Positions 15,623-25,537 of a stretch of 64,000 nt of DNA are shown here, one piece after another. The translations under genes were made by a program, and so were the position numbers. Below the pieces are notes generated by a model that saw nothing but the letters and a program-made list of their open reading frames with translations, did not search any database and was not told the DNA's origin. Origin of the DNA: Acidimicrobiia bacterium (lineage in GTDB: Bacteria > Actinomycetota > Acidimicrobiia > Acidimicrobiales > Poriferisodalaceae); assembly GCA_022826045.1 (NCBI GenBank), contig JAJDVQ010000023.1, positions 1 through 64,000 of the forward strand, read 5' to 3'. The first letter of the stretch is position 1. Each line of letters begins with the position of its first letter.

Positions 15623-17149
15623 AGATAAATCGAGTGTGCGGGTCGGGGCGGCGTCTTGCAGCGGCGCAGGGTTGCGGCGGGGGGTCGGCTTCTTGGATCT
15701 GGCGGGGTTGGGCGCTGACTCCGCGTCCGGCGGTATGAGCCGGTAGCGGTTGTTGTGCTTGATGACCTGCCAGTTGTGGTCGTGGATCTTGTCGTGGCAG
15801 GACCAGCACACCAGCACGAGGTTGTCGATCTTGGTTGGACCACCGCAGAGCCACGGGATGATGTGATGCGCTTCGCAGTCGCCGGGCGGGGCGCCGCAGC
15901 CGATGCAGGCGCCGTCACGGGCGATCAGGGCGCGGCGCTGGGCTGCGGTGGGCGCTCGTGCGGCGACGGCCTCGTAGAGGGGTGTGAGCTGTTTGCCGAA
16001 CAGCACGACGGAGATGTCGGCGTTGCAGCAGAGCCGGTCGATGACGCTGGCGGGCACCGGACCGGCGCCGGCGATCTCTCCGATGCCGCCGTGGTCGTCG
16101 AGCAGGTCTGCGAGGTCGGCTCGCACGATGACCTGAGTCGACTGGGCCTTGTGTTCGCCCGAGCCTGTGCCGCCGCAGGTGGCGTGGCAACAGCCCGTGA
16201 CCGCGCTGTTGACCTCGTTCGCTGTCGCTTCGTCGCAGTTCATGTTGCCGCTGGCCGCTGAATCGTCAGCAGTGATGCCGTTCAGACCGCTGCTGCTGGA
16301 GTGCGCGCAGCCCGTCGTGTTGACAGCAGCGGTGCCGCCTCGAGGGGGTTCGTGGGCAGCCGTGGGCGCGGAGCCAGAGTGGGTCACGATGCCGTCGAGG
16401 GCGTCTGCCATGCGCTGGTCGCGAGTGCGCACGGCACCCTCGCATGCCGTGTCGCCGCCGATGGTGTCGTCTCGCCGTGCGTCGTCGGGGTTCGAGACAG
16501 CGCCGTAACGCTGCAGGCGACGGTCGGCTTGGCGGAGGCGCTCGGCTTCGTCGCGGAGGCGAGCTTGGATGCGGGCGCCCATCTCTGCGTCGAACGCACC
16601 GCGCATCTGCACGGTGCCGTCCTCGCCGCTCCAGAAGCGCACGTTGCGGTTGCGGCGATTGCGACGGTGCCGCTCGGCGAGGTCAGCGGCGCTCTGGTGC
16701 TTCGCAGTCCAGCGCGCTGATGCATGGGCGAACTCGTCAGGCGGAAGCGTCTTGGCCAAGTCCACCAGCTCCGGATCACGCTGCACCGCCTCGGGGCTGG
16801 TCTGGCGCGCGGCGCGGGCCAGACGGGCGGCGTTGGCCATGCACATCTCGCCGTCAGCCAGCGCGATCCGGGCCTCGCGCACCTGTGCGAGCTCGGCGGC
16901 TGCACGCACGTTGCGTGCTGCATCGGAACGCGGGACTGCGGCGATCTGGTGCAGTACACCCGCGCCGCCGTCGCCGTGCCGCTCTCGCGACGCGATCTGC
17001 GACGCAACGGCTGTCTCCAGCATCTCGAGCCGGGCGCGCAGCGGCTTGGCCAGCCCCAGCGCCTCGTGCAGCTCGGCGGTGGGCGCACCCTCGACACCGT
17101 CGAGGGCCGCTGCGAGCGAGTCGAGCGCCGACTGCACCTGAGAGAACAT
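15599..17149 (-). CDS. DUF222 domain HNH endonuclease
   Basis: This 516-residue member of the actinobacterial DUF222-HNH ('13E12 repeat') family has an N-terminal helical DUF222 region (residues 1 to about 220), a Ser/Gly/Cys-rich linker (about 245-330) and a C-terminal HNH finger. The finger reads CIGCGAPPGDCEAHHIIPW, then CWSCHDKIHDHNW with the metal-binding cysteine pairs and the catalytic His. The family is repeated in many actinobacterial genomes and behaves like a mobile or recombinogenic gene; its biological role is not settled. The linker is longer and more Cys-rich than usual. Confidence 0.88.
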   Translation of the reverse strand: MFSQVQSALDSLAAALDGVEGAPTAELHEALGLAKPLRARLEMLETAVASQIASRERHGDGGAGVLHQIAAVPRSDAARNVRAAAELAQVREARIALADGEMCMANAARLARAARQTSPEAVQRDPELVDLAKTLPPDEFAHASARWTAKHQSAADLAERHRRNRRNRNVRFWSGEDGTVQMRGAFDAEMGARIQARLRDEAERLRQADRRLQRYGAVSNPDDARRDDTIGGDTACEGAVRTRDQRMADALDGIVTHSGSAPTAAHEPPRGGTAAVNTTGCAHSSSSGLNGITADDSAASGNMNCDEATANEVNSAVTGCCHATCGGTGSGEHKAQSTQVIVRADLADLLDDHGGIGEIAGAGPVPASVIDRLCCNADISVVLFGKQLTPLYEAVAARAPTAAQRRALIARDGACIGCGAPPGDCEAHHIIPWLCGGPTKIDNLVLVCWSCHDKIHDHNWQVIKHNNRYRLIPPDAESAPNPARSKKPTPRRNPAPLQDAAPTRTLDLSREPALFP

Positions 17150-17274
17150 GCGTTCACTCTAGCGGCGCGGTGTGACAAACGAACGTTTATATGCCGTGCG
17201 GCACATTGCAGTTATGTGACACCTGATCTCGTAGTCGAGAACCGGCTCTTGATGACTTCCAGTGCTAGCCCCGA

Positions 17275-17517
17275 TCAGGGCGAGAGCGGTGCGACGACAA
17301 GCGGCTCACCGAGGCCCGCTAGGAGCTCATCGGCCTCAAGAGCCCACGCGCTGTCGCCCGCGATGATGCCAGCGCGTGGTGCCGGACGGGTCACAGCCTC
17401 GGCGATGGCCTGCCGGATGAACTCGGCCTCCGAGCAGGACCGGAGTCGGGCTTCGCGCTCGACGCCGGACTTGATCTCATCGGGCAGGTAGACGGTCGTC
17501 TTCCGCATGCCACACAT
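17275..17517 (-). CDS. ribbon-helix-helix antitoxin-like protein
   Basis: Translation from ATG 17517 or 17508 gives 77-80 residues. TTVYLPDEIKSGVEREAR and EAEFIRQAIAEAV are the strand and helices of an RHH (CopG/VapB-like) DNA-binding domain, with a short C-terminal tail that could bind a toxin. No toxin gene adjoins it; a PIN partner would normally follow downstream, where instead there is 125 bp of non-coding sequence and then the HNH gene. Confidence 0.65.
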   Translation of the reverse strand: MCGMRKTTVYLPDEIKSGVEREARLRSCSEAEFIRQAIAEAVTRPAPRAGIIAGDSAWALEADELLAGLGEPLVVAPLSP

Positions 17518-17600
17518 GGTGCCACTACCACCCACCACAGCCGGAGCGGGTGCGAGATGGACGAGATGGAGTAGTGAAGAGGGCAGTTGCAGATTGCGGA

Positions 17601-18671
<1,071 letters not shown>

Positions 18672-18727
18672 CGACGCTACGAGCCGACCGTGCCGACGAC
18701 GTGCATCTCATCGGCAGGATCCGATGC

Positions 18728-18733
18728 TATAAA
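18728..18733 (+). promoter_or_regulatory. possible -10 element of the collagen operon
   Basis: TATAAA stands out in the GC-rich 134-bp gap between the divergent dehydrogenase and the first collagen-like gene, 72 bp before its ATG. No convincing -35 element is visible, so this is a weak call. Confidence 0.25.
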
Positions 18734-18805
18734 TGCCAGTCGATTGCGCCTATCGGCCGCAATGGCGCGCCGAAAAGTACGACCAAGACGTTGGGGCACT
18801 GATTC

Positions 18806-20152
18806 ATGAGTTGCGACGGCGGACACATTCCGAACTGCGGGGGGGGGGGGGGTCTGCGCGGGCGTGTCTCGATCCTCGGCGGCGCGTTGGCGTTGCTTGC
18901 CGTCTTGGCTGGATGCGGCGACAGCGAGGAAACAGCCGACGCTGAGCTTCCCCCGGCTTCGTCGCCGGCCGACGACGCTTTTGCAACTACGACAACTCCG
19001 GTTGCTGACACCGCTGCAACGGCGTCACCCTTGTCGGTGTCGGCCAGCCGGGCCCACACCGAGACGCTTGCCTCTCGCGACGACGGCCAAGCTGACCTGC
19101 CCGGTTCTGCCGACGAGTCTGGGCCTTCGATTTCGCAGCAGGACGCTGACGCTTCCGACAGTGTCGGCGTGTCGGGCAGTTCAGACTCATCTGTGGTGCC
19201 AGGACCACCGGGTCCTCCGGGTCCCAGGGGCGAGGTCGGCCCGCCCGGTCCACCCGGTCCGAACGGACTGACCGGCCCGCCCGGTTCGCGCGGCGCCCGC
19301 GGGCAGACCGGCGAGGCGGGACCGGCGGGCCCGCAGGGAGAACAGGGCGTCATCGGCGCAGCAGGCCCGCCGGGACCTTCGGGATCTGATGACACTGGCC
19401 CGCCTGGCCCCCCCGGCCCCCCCGGCCCTCGCGGTTTTTCGGGATCAGGTCCTCCCGGTCCTCCTGGTCCTCCCGGTTCGGGCGGCGGCGGAGGCGACGG
19501 CACGCCGGGTCCTCCGGGTCCCCGGGGCGTAAAGGGCGACACCGGTCCGCAAGGTCCGCCTGGCCCCACCGGTCCTCCGGGTCCGCAGGGTTCGGGCGGT
19601 GCCGGCGCGCTTGGTCCTCCGGGTCCTCCGGGTCCGCAGGGCTCGGGCAACCCCGGTCCTCCCGGTCCTCCCGGTCCGACCGGCCCGCCGGGTACCGCTT
19701 CGACACAAGGTCCGCCTGGTCCGACGGGTCCTCCGGGTCCTCCGGGTGCCTCGACGGGCGGCCCGACCGGTCCTCCCGGTCCGACCGGTCCGCCTGGTCC
19801 GACCGGTCCTCCCGGTCTTCCCGGCCCAGGCGGCAGCATCGGCGGTTCCGGTCCTCCCGGTCCGCCCGGTCCCACCGGCCCGCCGGGCCTGACTGGTCCG
19901 CCCGGCCCCCCCGGCCCGCAGGGCACAAGTGGCGGTACTAGTTCGAGCGACAGTTGGTCGGCGCCGCAATGGGTGACTCAGCGCCCTTCGGACGACGCGC
20001 TGGAAATCCACTTCGGCGAAGGTCCGCCGCCCTCGACGGGCAGCTTCGCTGAAGGCATGGTGTACATCTCCCGCCAAGGCACCGTGTGCAAGCTCTATGA
20101 GCACAGCGACAGGGCTTGGGTGCCACGGGCATCGTTCGCATGCGCCGACTGA
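18806..20152 (+). CDS. collagen-like lipoprotein with G14 tract
   Basis: The 448-residue product starts at ATG 18806, runs through a poly-Gly stretch encoded by 14 consecutive G, then an export signal ending in the lipobox VLAGC (Cys near residue 37). A Ser/Thr/Asp-rich stalk (about 40-130) leads to about 80 Gly-X-Y triplets dominated by GPP (about 131-372), with short interruptions such as SGSDDTG and GSGGGGGDG. The C-terminal cap has [20 protein letters not shown] and a final Cys. It should be a surface-anchored, trimer-forming filament. The tail overlaps the next gene by 13 bp. A change in G number would separate the start codon from the lipoprotein frame. Confidence 0.8.
   Translation: MSCDGGHIPNCGGGGGLRGRVSILGGALALLAVLAGCGDSEETADAELPPASSPADDAFATTTTPVADTAATASPLSVSASRAHTETLASRDDGQADLPGSADESGPSISQQDADASDSVGVSGSSDSSVVPGPPGPPGPRGEVGPPGPPGPNGLTGPPGSRGARGQTGEAGPAGPQGEQGVIGAAGPPGPSGSDDTGPPGPPGPPGPRGFSGSGPPGPPGPPGSGGGGGDGTPGPPGPRGVKGDTGPQGPPGPTGPPGPQGSGGAGALGPPGPPGPQGSGNPGPPGPPGPTGPPGTASTQGPPGPTGPPGPPGASTGGPTGPPGPTGPPGPTGPPGLPGPGGSIGGSGPPGPPGPTGPPGLTGPPGPPGPQGTSGGTSSSDSWSAPQWVTQRPSDDALEIHFGEGPPPSTGSFAEGMVYISRQGTVCKLYEHSDRAWVPRASFACAD
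18839..18852 (+). repeat. homopolymeric G14 tract inside the lipoprotein leader
   Basis: Fourteen consecutive G lie 33 bp after the ATG and before the signal peptide. In the sequenced length the frame is open. Tracts of this length slip during replication, so this is a candidate contingency (phase-variation) switch. It is also a place where sequencing error is likely. Confidence 0.8.
19199..19923 (+). repeat. Gly-X-Y collagen-like repeat region 1
   Basis: About 240 codons of Gly-X-Y, rich in GPPGPP and GPTGPP. At base level these are imperfect 9- and 18-bp repeats. The reverse strand also reads without stops because the complement of GPP codons gives GGP-type codons; that is an artefact of composition. 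Confidence 0.85.
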
Positions 20153-21498
20153 GGCTCGCCCGCCTGCGCCGGCGGCCTGTGGGGATGATCGCGTCGGCAG
20201 CAGTGCTGGCGCTGCTTGCAAGCGGAGTGTGGTTCTACGGCGCTGTCGGCATCGCGACAGCGCAGACCGGCCCGGATGACGCTGCAGGCCCGCCCGGCCC
20301 GCCCGGCCCGCCGGGCGATCAGGGGCCAGAAGGCGATCGCGGCGACCCGGGCTATCCCGGGCCTGACGGCCCACGAGGACCACGCGGCCTTCCAGGTACT
20401 CCAGGAGCGTCCGGCCCTCCCGGTGACCCGGGCGAGCTCGGCCCTCCCGGTCCCCCCGGCCCGGATGGCGTCGGCCCGCCCGGCCCGCCCGGCCCCCCCG
20501 GTGCGCGAGGACCGGCCGGTTTCGGCGCGCCTGGTCCGCTTGGCCCGCCCGGTCCGGCCGGCACGGGCGGCGGTGCAGGCCCCCCCGGCCCGCGAGGTCC
20601 GCAGGGACAGGTGGGCGACGCCGGTCCAGCGGGTGCCCAGGCAGGTCCGCCTGGTCCCCCAGGCCCAGCCGGCAGCGGCGTGCCCGGCCCGCCCGGCCCG
20701 CCTGGTCCTCCCGGTCCGTCCGGCAGCGGCCCTCCTGGTCCACCAGGTCCACCCGGCTCGCAGGGTTCAGGCGGCGTCGGCGCGCCTGGTCCGCTTGGTC
20801 CAGAAGGTCCACCCGGTCCGACTGGCCCGCCGGCCGCTCAACAAGGCCCGCCTGGTCCGCCCGGTCCCAACGGCCCGCCCGGCCCTACGGGCCCGTCCGG
20901 CAGCGGCCCGCCTGGTCCGCCCGGTCCCGCGGGTCCTCCCGGCGTCACTGCGCCCCCTGGCCCGCCCGGTCCGCCCGGCCCGACCGGTCCGCCCGGTCCC
21001 AACGGCCCGCCAGGCCCTCTCGGCCCCAAGGGCCCGCCCGGCCCGACCAGCTCTCAACAAGGCCCGCCTGGTCCGCCCGGCCCGCCCGGCCCGCCCGGCC
21101 CGTTCGGCCCGCCCGGTCCGCCGGGTCCGCCCGCCATGTCCACATCGATCAGCTTCGGCTCGAGCGGCTCGGCTGTCGTTGCGCTGTCGATCCCAGCGCC
21201 ACGCGCGCGCAGCCTGTTCTCTGCATTCGCCACGCCGGCCTCGGATCGAGCAGAGCGGCCCAAGGACGTTCGCATCGGCGCTGCTGATCCGCCGACTGAC
21301 ACCGCTCGCATCGGCGCCGTCTACTTCTCGATCACTGGTGCAGGCAGTTCGGGCGACTGCAAGATCTATCTCTACACCGGCTCGCAATGGGCACTATGGG
21401 GCGTGCTCGACTGCGAAGTGCTCAACGCGCCGAGCGCGGTCACAGTGTCGCCTGCATCCGTCGGCGACTGGGGGTCGCCCGTGCTGGGCTTGCTGTAG
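20140..21498 (+). CDS. secreted collagen-like protein
   Basis: This 452-residue protein begins with a basic leader and a hydrophobic signal ([20 protein letters not shown]) ending near IATAQT, so it is either cleaved and secreted or held by one membrane span. About 94 Gly-X-Y triplets follow (residues about 49-332). The C-terminal cap contains [10 protein letters not shown], then [15 protein letters not shown] and another Cys, the same Tyr/Cys-Lys/Trp/Cys pattern as the cap of the preceding protein. The two may form mixed trimers; that is inference. ATG 20140 lies inside the preceding gene's end. Its TAG stop overlaps the next GTG start by one base. Confidence 0.8.
   Translation: MRRLRLARLRRRPVGMIASAAVLALLASGVWFYGAVGIATAQTGPDDAAGPPGPPGPPGDQGPEGDRGDPGYPGPDGPRGPRGLPGTPGASGPPGDPGELGPPGPPGPDGVGPPGPPGPPGARGPAGFGAPGPLGPPGPAGTGGGAGPPGPRGPQGQVGDAGPAGAQAGPPGPPGPAGSGVPGPPGPPGPPGPSGSGPPGPPGPPGSQGSGGVGAPGPLGPEGPPGPTGPPAAQQGPPGPPGPNGPPGPTGPSGSGPPGPPGPAGPPGVTAPPGPPGPPGPTGPPGPNGPPGPLGPKGPPGPTSSQQGPPGPPGPPGPPGPFGPPGPPGPPAMSTSISFGSSGSAVVALSIPAPRARSLFSAFATPASDRAERPKDVRIGAADPPTDTARIGAVYFSITGAGSSGDCKIYLYTGSQWALWGVLDCEVLNAPSAVTVSPASVGDWGSPVLGLL
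20285..21135 (+). repeat. Gly-X-Y collagen-like repeat region 2
   Basis: About 283 codons of Gly-X-Y with GPP, GPA and GPS triplets and few interruptions (for example QAGPPG and AQQGPPG). Longer than region 1 and with a higher share of GPP. Confidence 0.85.
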
Positions 21499-22955
21499 TG
21501 GGGGCGCCGGCAGCACGCTCGCCGGAGCCGCGCTTCGGCAACCGGACGCGAAGCCGCTGGAAGCGGTCGGCAGCGATGCTGCTGTTCGTGTCGGCGTGCA
21601 GCGTGCCCGGCAACGACTCGACGACCAGCGCTCCGCTGGCCGGCGCAGACGCAGCCCTCGAGGGCCAGGCTTCTGCTGAGAGCCTCACCGCGTTGCTGGC
21701 CGAGCCACTTCACACTCATCGGCACCCCGAGATCGACGCTGCACTGCAAGCACTCGCCGGCGCAGATGCCGTGGACTCCGCGGCGAGCGGCACGGTCGCG
21801 CGTGCTGACGCTCCGGCAGCGCCGCGGACAGTGCCCGACGCCGCTGCTCCGCCCGCCGACGAGCGTGCCTCTGCGGGAGGCGAAGATGCCGCCGACACCG
21901 GCACCGCGCCGCTGCTGCTGGCGGTCGACGTGCCGGCATTCGCGCCAGTGCCCGCAGGCGTCGACGGCGAGGTGCTGATGGACGACCGGGCAGAGCTCGA
22001 GCGCTTCGTCCTGTCCCACGGCCCGGCGGCGACGGTTGTGGCGCTCAAGGAGGTCGAACTGGCGACCGGGCGCGATTGCCACGACACGGCGCATGAGGTG
22101 GGGCACATCGCCTGGGAGCATTTCGGAGCGGCTGCCTTCGCGGCCGTCGGCCACGACTGTCATGCGGGAGCGCTCCACGGCACGATCGAATCGATGTTCG
22201 CGCAGCGCGGCACGGCGAGGCTCGCCCAGGACGTGTCGGCTGTGTGTGCTGGCCCCAACCCGTTTCTCGTGCATCAGTGCCTGCACGGCGTGGGCCACGG
22301 CCTGATGGCGTGGACGTCGTACGAGCTGCCCGAAGCGCTCGGGCTCTGCGACCTCCTTCCCACGGCGCAGAACCGCGACTCCTGCTATGGCGGGGTGTAC
22401 ATGGAGAACGGGATCGGCGGCGTGTCGGGCCGCATGGGCCATACGACCGAGTACATCAGCACGACAGACCCGCATTTCCCCTGCAACGTGCTCGCTGAGC
22501 AGTACTGGCCGGGCTGCTACTTCTGGCAGTCGAGCAATCTGTTCTATTTCGGCTGGAGCACCGATGCGGTCATGGAGGTCTGCGGCGAGGCCGCATGGAA
22601 CTCGACGCAGGCGTGCTTCATGTCCACCGGGCGCGACCTGGGTTCCATCCACCGCGCGGATCCGGCCGTGGCCGCCGCCGACTGCCGCCTCGCAGCGACC
22701 GAGGAACGGATCGCCTGGTGCTTCCAGGGCGCGGCGCTGAGCCGCTTCACCGAGCCGGCCAACGCACCGTTCTCAGCGCAGCTCTGCACGCTGGCCGACA
22801 GGGCCGACGGCGAGTTCGTCGCGGACAGCTGCTGGGAGATGCTGCTGCGAGACGCACCGCATATCTTCCCCGATGAAGCAGGACTGCGGGAGTTCTGCGA
22901 CACCATCGAGATCGCCGGGCGCCGTCAGGCCTGCCATGGGAGGGCGGATGCGTGA
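21498..22955 (+). CDS. lipoprotein with novel Cys/His-rich domain
   Basis: From GTG 21498 (overlapping the previous TAG) the product has 485 residues. A basic leader and AMLLFVSAC form a lipobox with Cys near residue 35. A disordered Ala/Pro/Asp linker leads to a domain of about 300 residues starting near 180. Its motifs are CHDTAHEVGH (Cys 194), GHDCHAGALHG, HQCLHGVGHGLMAW, CYGGVYMEN and several later paired Cys. The spacing of Cys and His suggests a metal-binding or disulfide-rich exported domain. I cannot name the family. The paralogous domain in the next gene conserves all these motifs except some His (VGR for VGH). Confidence 0.75.
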   Translation: MGAPAARSPEPRFGNRTRSRWKRSAAMLLFVSACSVPGNDSTTSAPLAGADAALEGQASAESLTALLAEPLHTHRHPEIDAALQALAGADAVDSAASGTVARADAPAAPRTVPDAAAPPADERASAGGEDAADTGTAPLLLAVDVPAFAPVPAGVDGEVLMDDRAELERFVLSHGPAATVVALKEVELATGRDCHDTAHEVGHIAWEHFGAAAFAAVGHDCHAGALHGTIESMFAQRGTARLAQDVSAVCAGPNPFLVHQCLHGVGHGLMAWTSYELPEALGLCDLLPTAQNRDSCYGGVYMENGIGGVSGRMGHTTEYISTTDPHFPCNVLAEQYWPGCYFWQSSNLFYFGWSTDAVMEVCGEAAWNSTQACFMSTGRDLGSIHRADPAVAAADCRLAATEERIAWCFQGAALSRFTEPANAPFSAQLCTLADRADGEFVADSCWEMLLRDAPHIFPDEAGLREFCDTIEIAGRRQACHGRADA

Positions 22956-24736
22956 GGCGCTCCGGCTTCGGACGCCTCGGTGTCCCGCGACGGTCTCGAA
23001 CCGAACCGCAGGATGACCAGCCCACCGCACGGCAGGGCAGGAATGCGGCGGCGGGCTGGCTCGCGTACGGGCTGTTCGCCGCAGCGGTTGTCGGCGGCGT
23101 GGCCGCGATCTTGTGGTGGCAGACCCGCGCCGGTGACGATGCGGCGGCGGACCTCGTGGCACCGCCGGAATCGCTCGACATCGCCTACAGCCACAGCCAT
23201 GCTCACCGCCATGCTGACGGGGTGACCCACAGCCATCCTCATGCGCACGTGTACGGCATTCCGTCGCCGGACACAGCGTCGGCGCCGGCTTCGGTGCCCG
23301 CAGCAGCGCCCGCGAGGACCAACGCCGATGCTGCCACCGGCGCCGGTACTGCGGAAGGCGTCGCCGCGCCGACAGCCGTCGGCGGGCCGTCGGGCCGAGT
23401 GCGGACGGTGGTCTACGGCGACGACGGCGCGTTCGCGCCCGAGCGTGTGGAGATCACGACCGGCGACACGGTGAGGTTCGTGAACGAGTCGGCAGTGCCG
23501 GTGTGGCCGGCGTCGAACATCCATCCCACGCACGAGATCCTGCCCGAGTTCGACCCGCTCGAGGCCATCCCGCCAGGGGAGAGCTGGTCGTTCACGTTCA
23601 CCGAGAACGGCTGGTGGCGCTACCACAACCACATCGACGCGTCCCAGACCGGCACCGTGGTCGCGACCGGCGCCGCAGACGCCGGCGGCGGCGTTGCGCC
23701 GCTGCTTGCCGACATGACGGTGCCGGAGTTCCCGCCGTTCCCGGCCGAAGTCGACGGCGAAGCGCTCTTCGACGACGCCGTGATGCTCGCGGAGTTCGTG
23801 GAGCGCTTCGGGCCGGCCGGCACCACGGCGGCGCTCAAGGAGGCGGAGCAGCGCACCGGCCGCTACTGCCACGACACGGCGCACGACGTCGGCCGGATCG
23901 CCTATGAGATCTTCGGGCCGATCGCCTTCTCCATCGCCGGTCACGAATGCCAGTCGGGGGCGCTTCACGGCGCGACCGAGGCCATGTTCGCCGACCGCGG
24001 CACTGCCCGTCTCGCCGAGGACACCAACGCGCTCTGCGGGCCCGCGGACAACAAGTTCGTGCGTCATCAGTGCTTCCACGGCGTAGGCCACGGCCTGATG
24101 GCGTGGACGTCCTATGAGATCCACGAGGCGCTGGGGCTCTGCGACCAGGTGCGCGAAGACGACGCGCCGTCGTGCTATTCGGGCGTGTTCATGGAGAACG
24201 TGGTGGGAGGGCTCTCGGGCCTGATGGGGCACATCACCGAGTACCTGCGCAGCGACGACCCGCACTACCCCTGCGACGTGGTCGGCGAGCGATATCGGGC
24301 CGACTGCTACTACTACCAGACCACCCACATGTGGCGGGTCTTCGACGGCGACATGGCCGCAATCGCCGCCACATGCGCCACGCTCGACGGCAGGTCCAAG
24401 GAGCTGTGCTTCTCGTCGTACGGCCGCGATGTCGGGAACCTGACCCGCGGCGATCCCGCGGCGGCCGTCGAGCTCTGCGGCCACGCGCCCGCCGGGGCAG
24501 ATCGCGTGGAATGCCTCGCCGGGGCGGCGCAGGACCGCTTCTGGGAGGCCTCCGGTTCCGACGAGGCGATCGTGATGTGCTCGCTGCTGAGCGATGCCGA
24601 CGAGGCCGACGCGTGCTGGTGGACGATCATCGACCGTGCCGGCGACGTGTACACCGAGCCGTCAGGCCGCCGAGGCTTCTGCGACCGCCTGCCCGAGGAG
24701 TGGCGTGCCCGATGCGAGTCGCAGATCGCCGCCTGA
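22952..24736 (+). CDS. membrane-anchored His-rich, cupredoxin-like and Cys/His-domain protein
   Basis: This 594-residue protein overlaps the previous gene by 4 bp (GTGA). Order of parts: cytoplasmic tail; membrane span at about 35-55 (LAYGLFAAAVVGGVAAILWW); a His-rich stretch near 79-102 (SHSHAHRHADGVTHSHPHAH); an Ala-rich linker; a cupredoxin-like domain at about 149-241 (GDDGAFAPERVEITTGDTV, then HPTH and WRYHNHIDASQTG with candidate copper ligands); and the Cys/His-rich domain of the upstream protein (CHDTAHDVGR at Cys 306, HQCFHGVGHGLMAW, CYSGVFMEN). It looks like an extracytoplasmic metal-binding, probably copper-binding, protein. The metal and any enzymatic activity are inferred. Confidence 0.78.
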   Translation: MRRSGFGRLGVPRRSRTEPQDDQPTARQGRNAAAGWLAYGLFAAAVVGGVAAILWWQTRAGDDAAADLVAPPESLDIAYSHSHAHRHADGVTHSHPHAHVYGIPSPDTASAPASVPAAAPARTNADAATGAGTAEGVAAPTAVGGPSGRVRTVVYGDDGAFAPERVEITTGDTVRFVNESAVPVWPASNIHPTHEILPEFDPLEAIPPGESWSFTFTENGWWRYHNHIDASQTGTVVATGAADAGGGVAPLLADMTVPEFPPFPAEVDGEALFDDAVMLAEFVERFGPAGTTAALKEAEQRTGRYCHDTAHDVGRIAYEIFGPIAFSIAGHECQSGALHGATEAMFADRGTARLAEDTNALCGPADNKFVRHQCFHGVGHGLMAWTSYEIHEALGLCDQVREDDAPSCYSGVFMENVVGGLSGLMGHITEYLRSDDPHYPCDVVGERYRADCYYYQTTHMWRVFDGDMAAIAATCATLDGRSKELCFSSYGRDVGNLTRGDPAAAVELCGHAPAGADRVECLAGAAQDRFWEASGSDEAIVMCSLLSDADEADACWWTIIDRAGDVYTEPSGRRGFCDRLPEEWRARCESQIAA

Positions 24737-24876
24737 GTTCCTGCGGGCTCCAGCAGAGGGAAGCCGCGGCCTGAGGCGTCGGCGCCGGGACATTCCGGGT
24801 GCAGCAATGAAGCCCTGCAGCCTGCGCGCCCGCTCCGAAGCTGCGAGGACGATGGGCTTCGCGCGTCGAAAGCCGG

Positions 24877-25416
24877 TCAGAGGCCGGGCTTGGTCACCAT
24901 CACGGCAATGGCGGCCACGATCACCAGATTGCTTGCCGTCGACCACAGCTCGGCCCGCTTCCGCAGCCGTTCCGCATCGCCGACCCGTTCGGAACCCGCA
25001 TCCATGGCCTCGGCCAGCTTGGCGCTGGTCGGCCGCAGTGCGCCATGGGCCATGCCTAGCCAGACGAAGTACAAAATGAACGCAGTTGTGACCCAGCCTT
25101 GCCGGAACGTCCAGCGGTCATCGATGAGCACCGCCACCACGCCGGCAACACCGGCGAGATATGCCGCCATGTCCGTCAAGCGGTTCGACGCAAATTCGAA
25201 CGAGCGCCGGACGGCAGCAGCAGCGTCAGGACCATCAGCCCATGCCCGTCTCAGCATGACGGTGCCCAAGGCGCTGCCGCCGAATCCCACCACCGCACTC
25301 ACCAAGTGAACGACAAGCACAGCCTGATACCAGCCGGAATTGAAGCTCGCCGCCGCTAACGGGCCGCCGATGCCGAAGCCAAGCGCCATGCCCGCGAGTA
25401 TGGCCGCCAGAGGCAC
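24877..25416 (-). CDS. DUF2269-like integral membrane protein
   Basis: About 179 residues from GTG 25416, with four or five hydrophobic segments: LAAILAGMALGFGIGGPLAAA, AVLVVHLVSAVVGFGGSALG, AAYLAGVAGVVAVL, GWVTTAFILYFVWLGMAHG and NLVIVAAIAVMV. The second segment, with its His and Gly pattern, is the DUF2269 style of predicted membrane protein. The frame is open further upstream to 25650, but that would overlap the start of the divergent small gene. Function unknown. Confidence 0.65.
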   Translation of the reverse strand: MPLAAILAGMALGFGIGGPLAAASFNSGWYQAVLVVHLVSAVVGFGGSALGTVMLRRAWADGPDAAAAVRRSFEFASNRLTDMAAYLAGVAGVVAVLIDDRWTFRQGWVTTAFILYFVWLGMAHGALRPTSAKLAEAMDAGSERVGDAERLRKRAELWSTASNLVIVAAIAVMVTKPGL

Positions 25417-25537
25417 AGATGCCGGAGCGGGCGCACCAAACCGGCGCGACGAGTGACTTCGTTCGGAGCGCCGCGACGGGCAGTGGTAAGTTCGCTGTGC
25501 CGCAGGCACGGCCGCATCTCCGGGGGAAGGGGAGTCC

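Noticed and set aside
18727-19926. Long minus-strand frame encoding Gly-Gly-Pro-rich protein opposite the first collagen gene
   Set aside because: The complement of GPP codons gives GGP-type codons without stops. There is no signal peptide or start context, and the plus strand has signal, lipobox and cap.
19445-20812. Minus-strand Arg/Thr-rich frame across both collagen genes
   Set aside because: Composition shadow of the GC-rich Gly-X-Y repeats.
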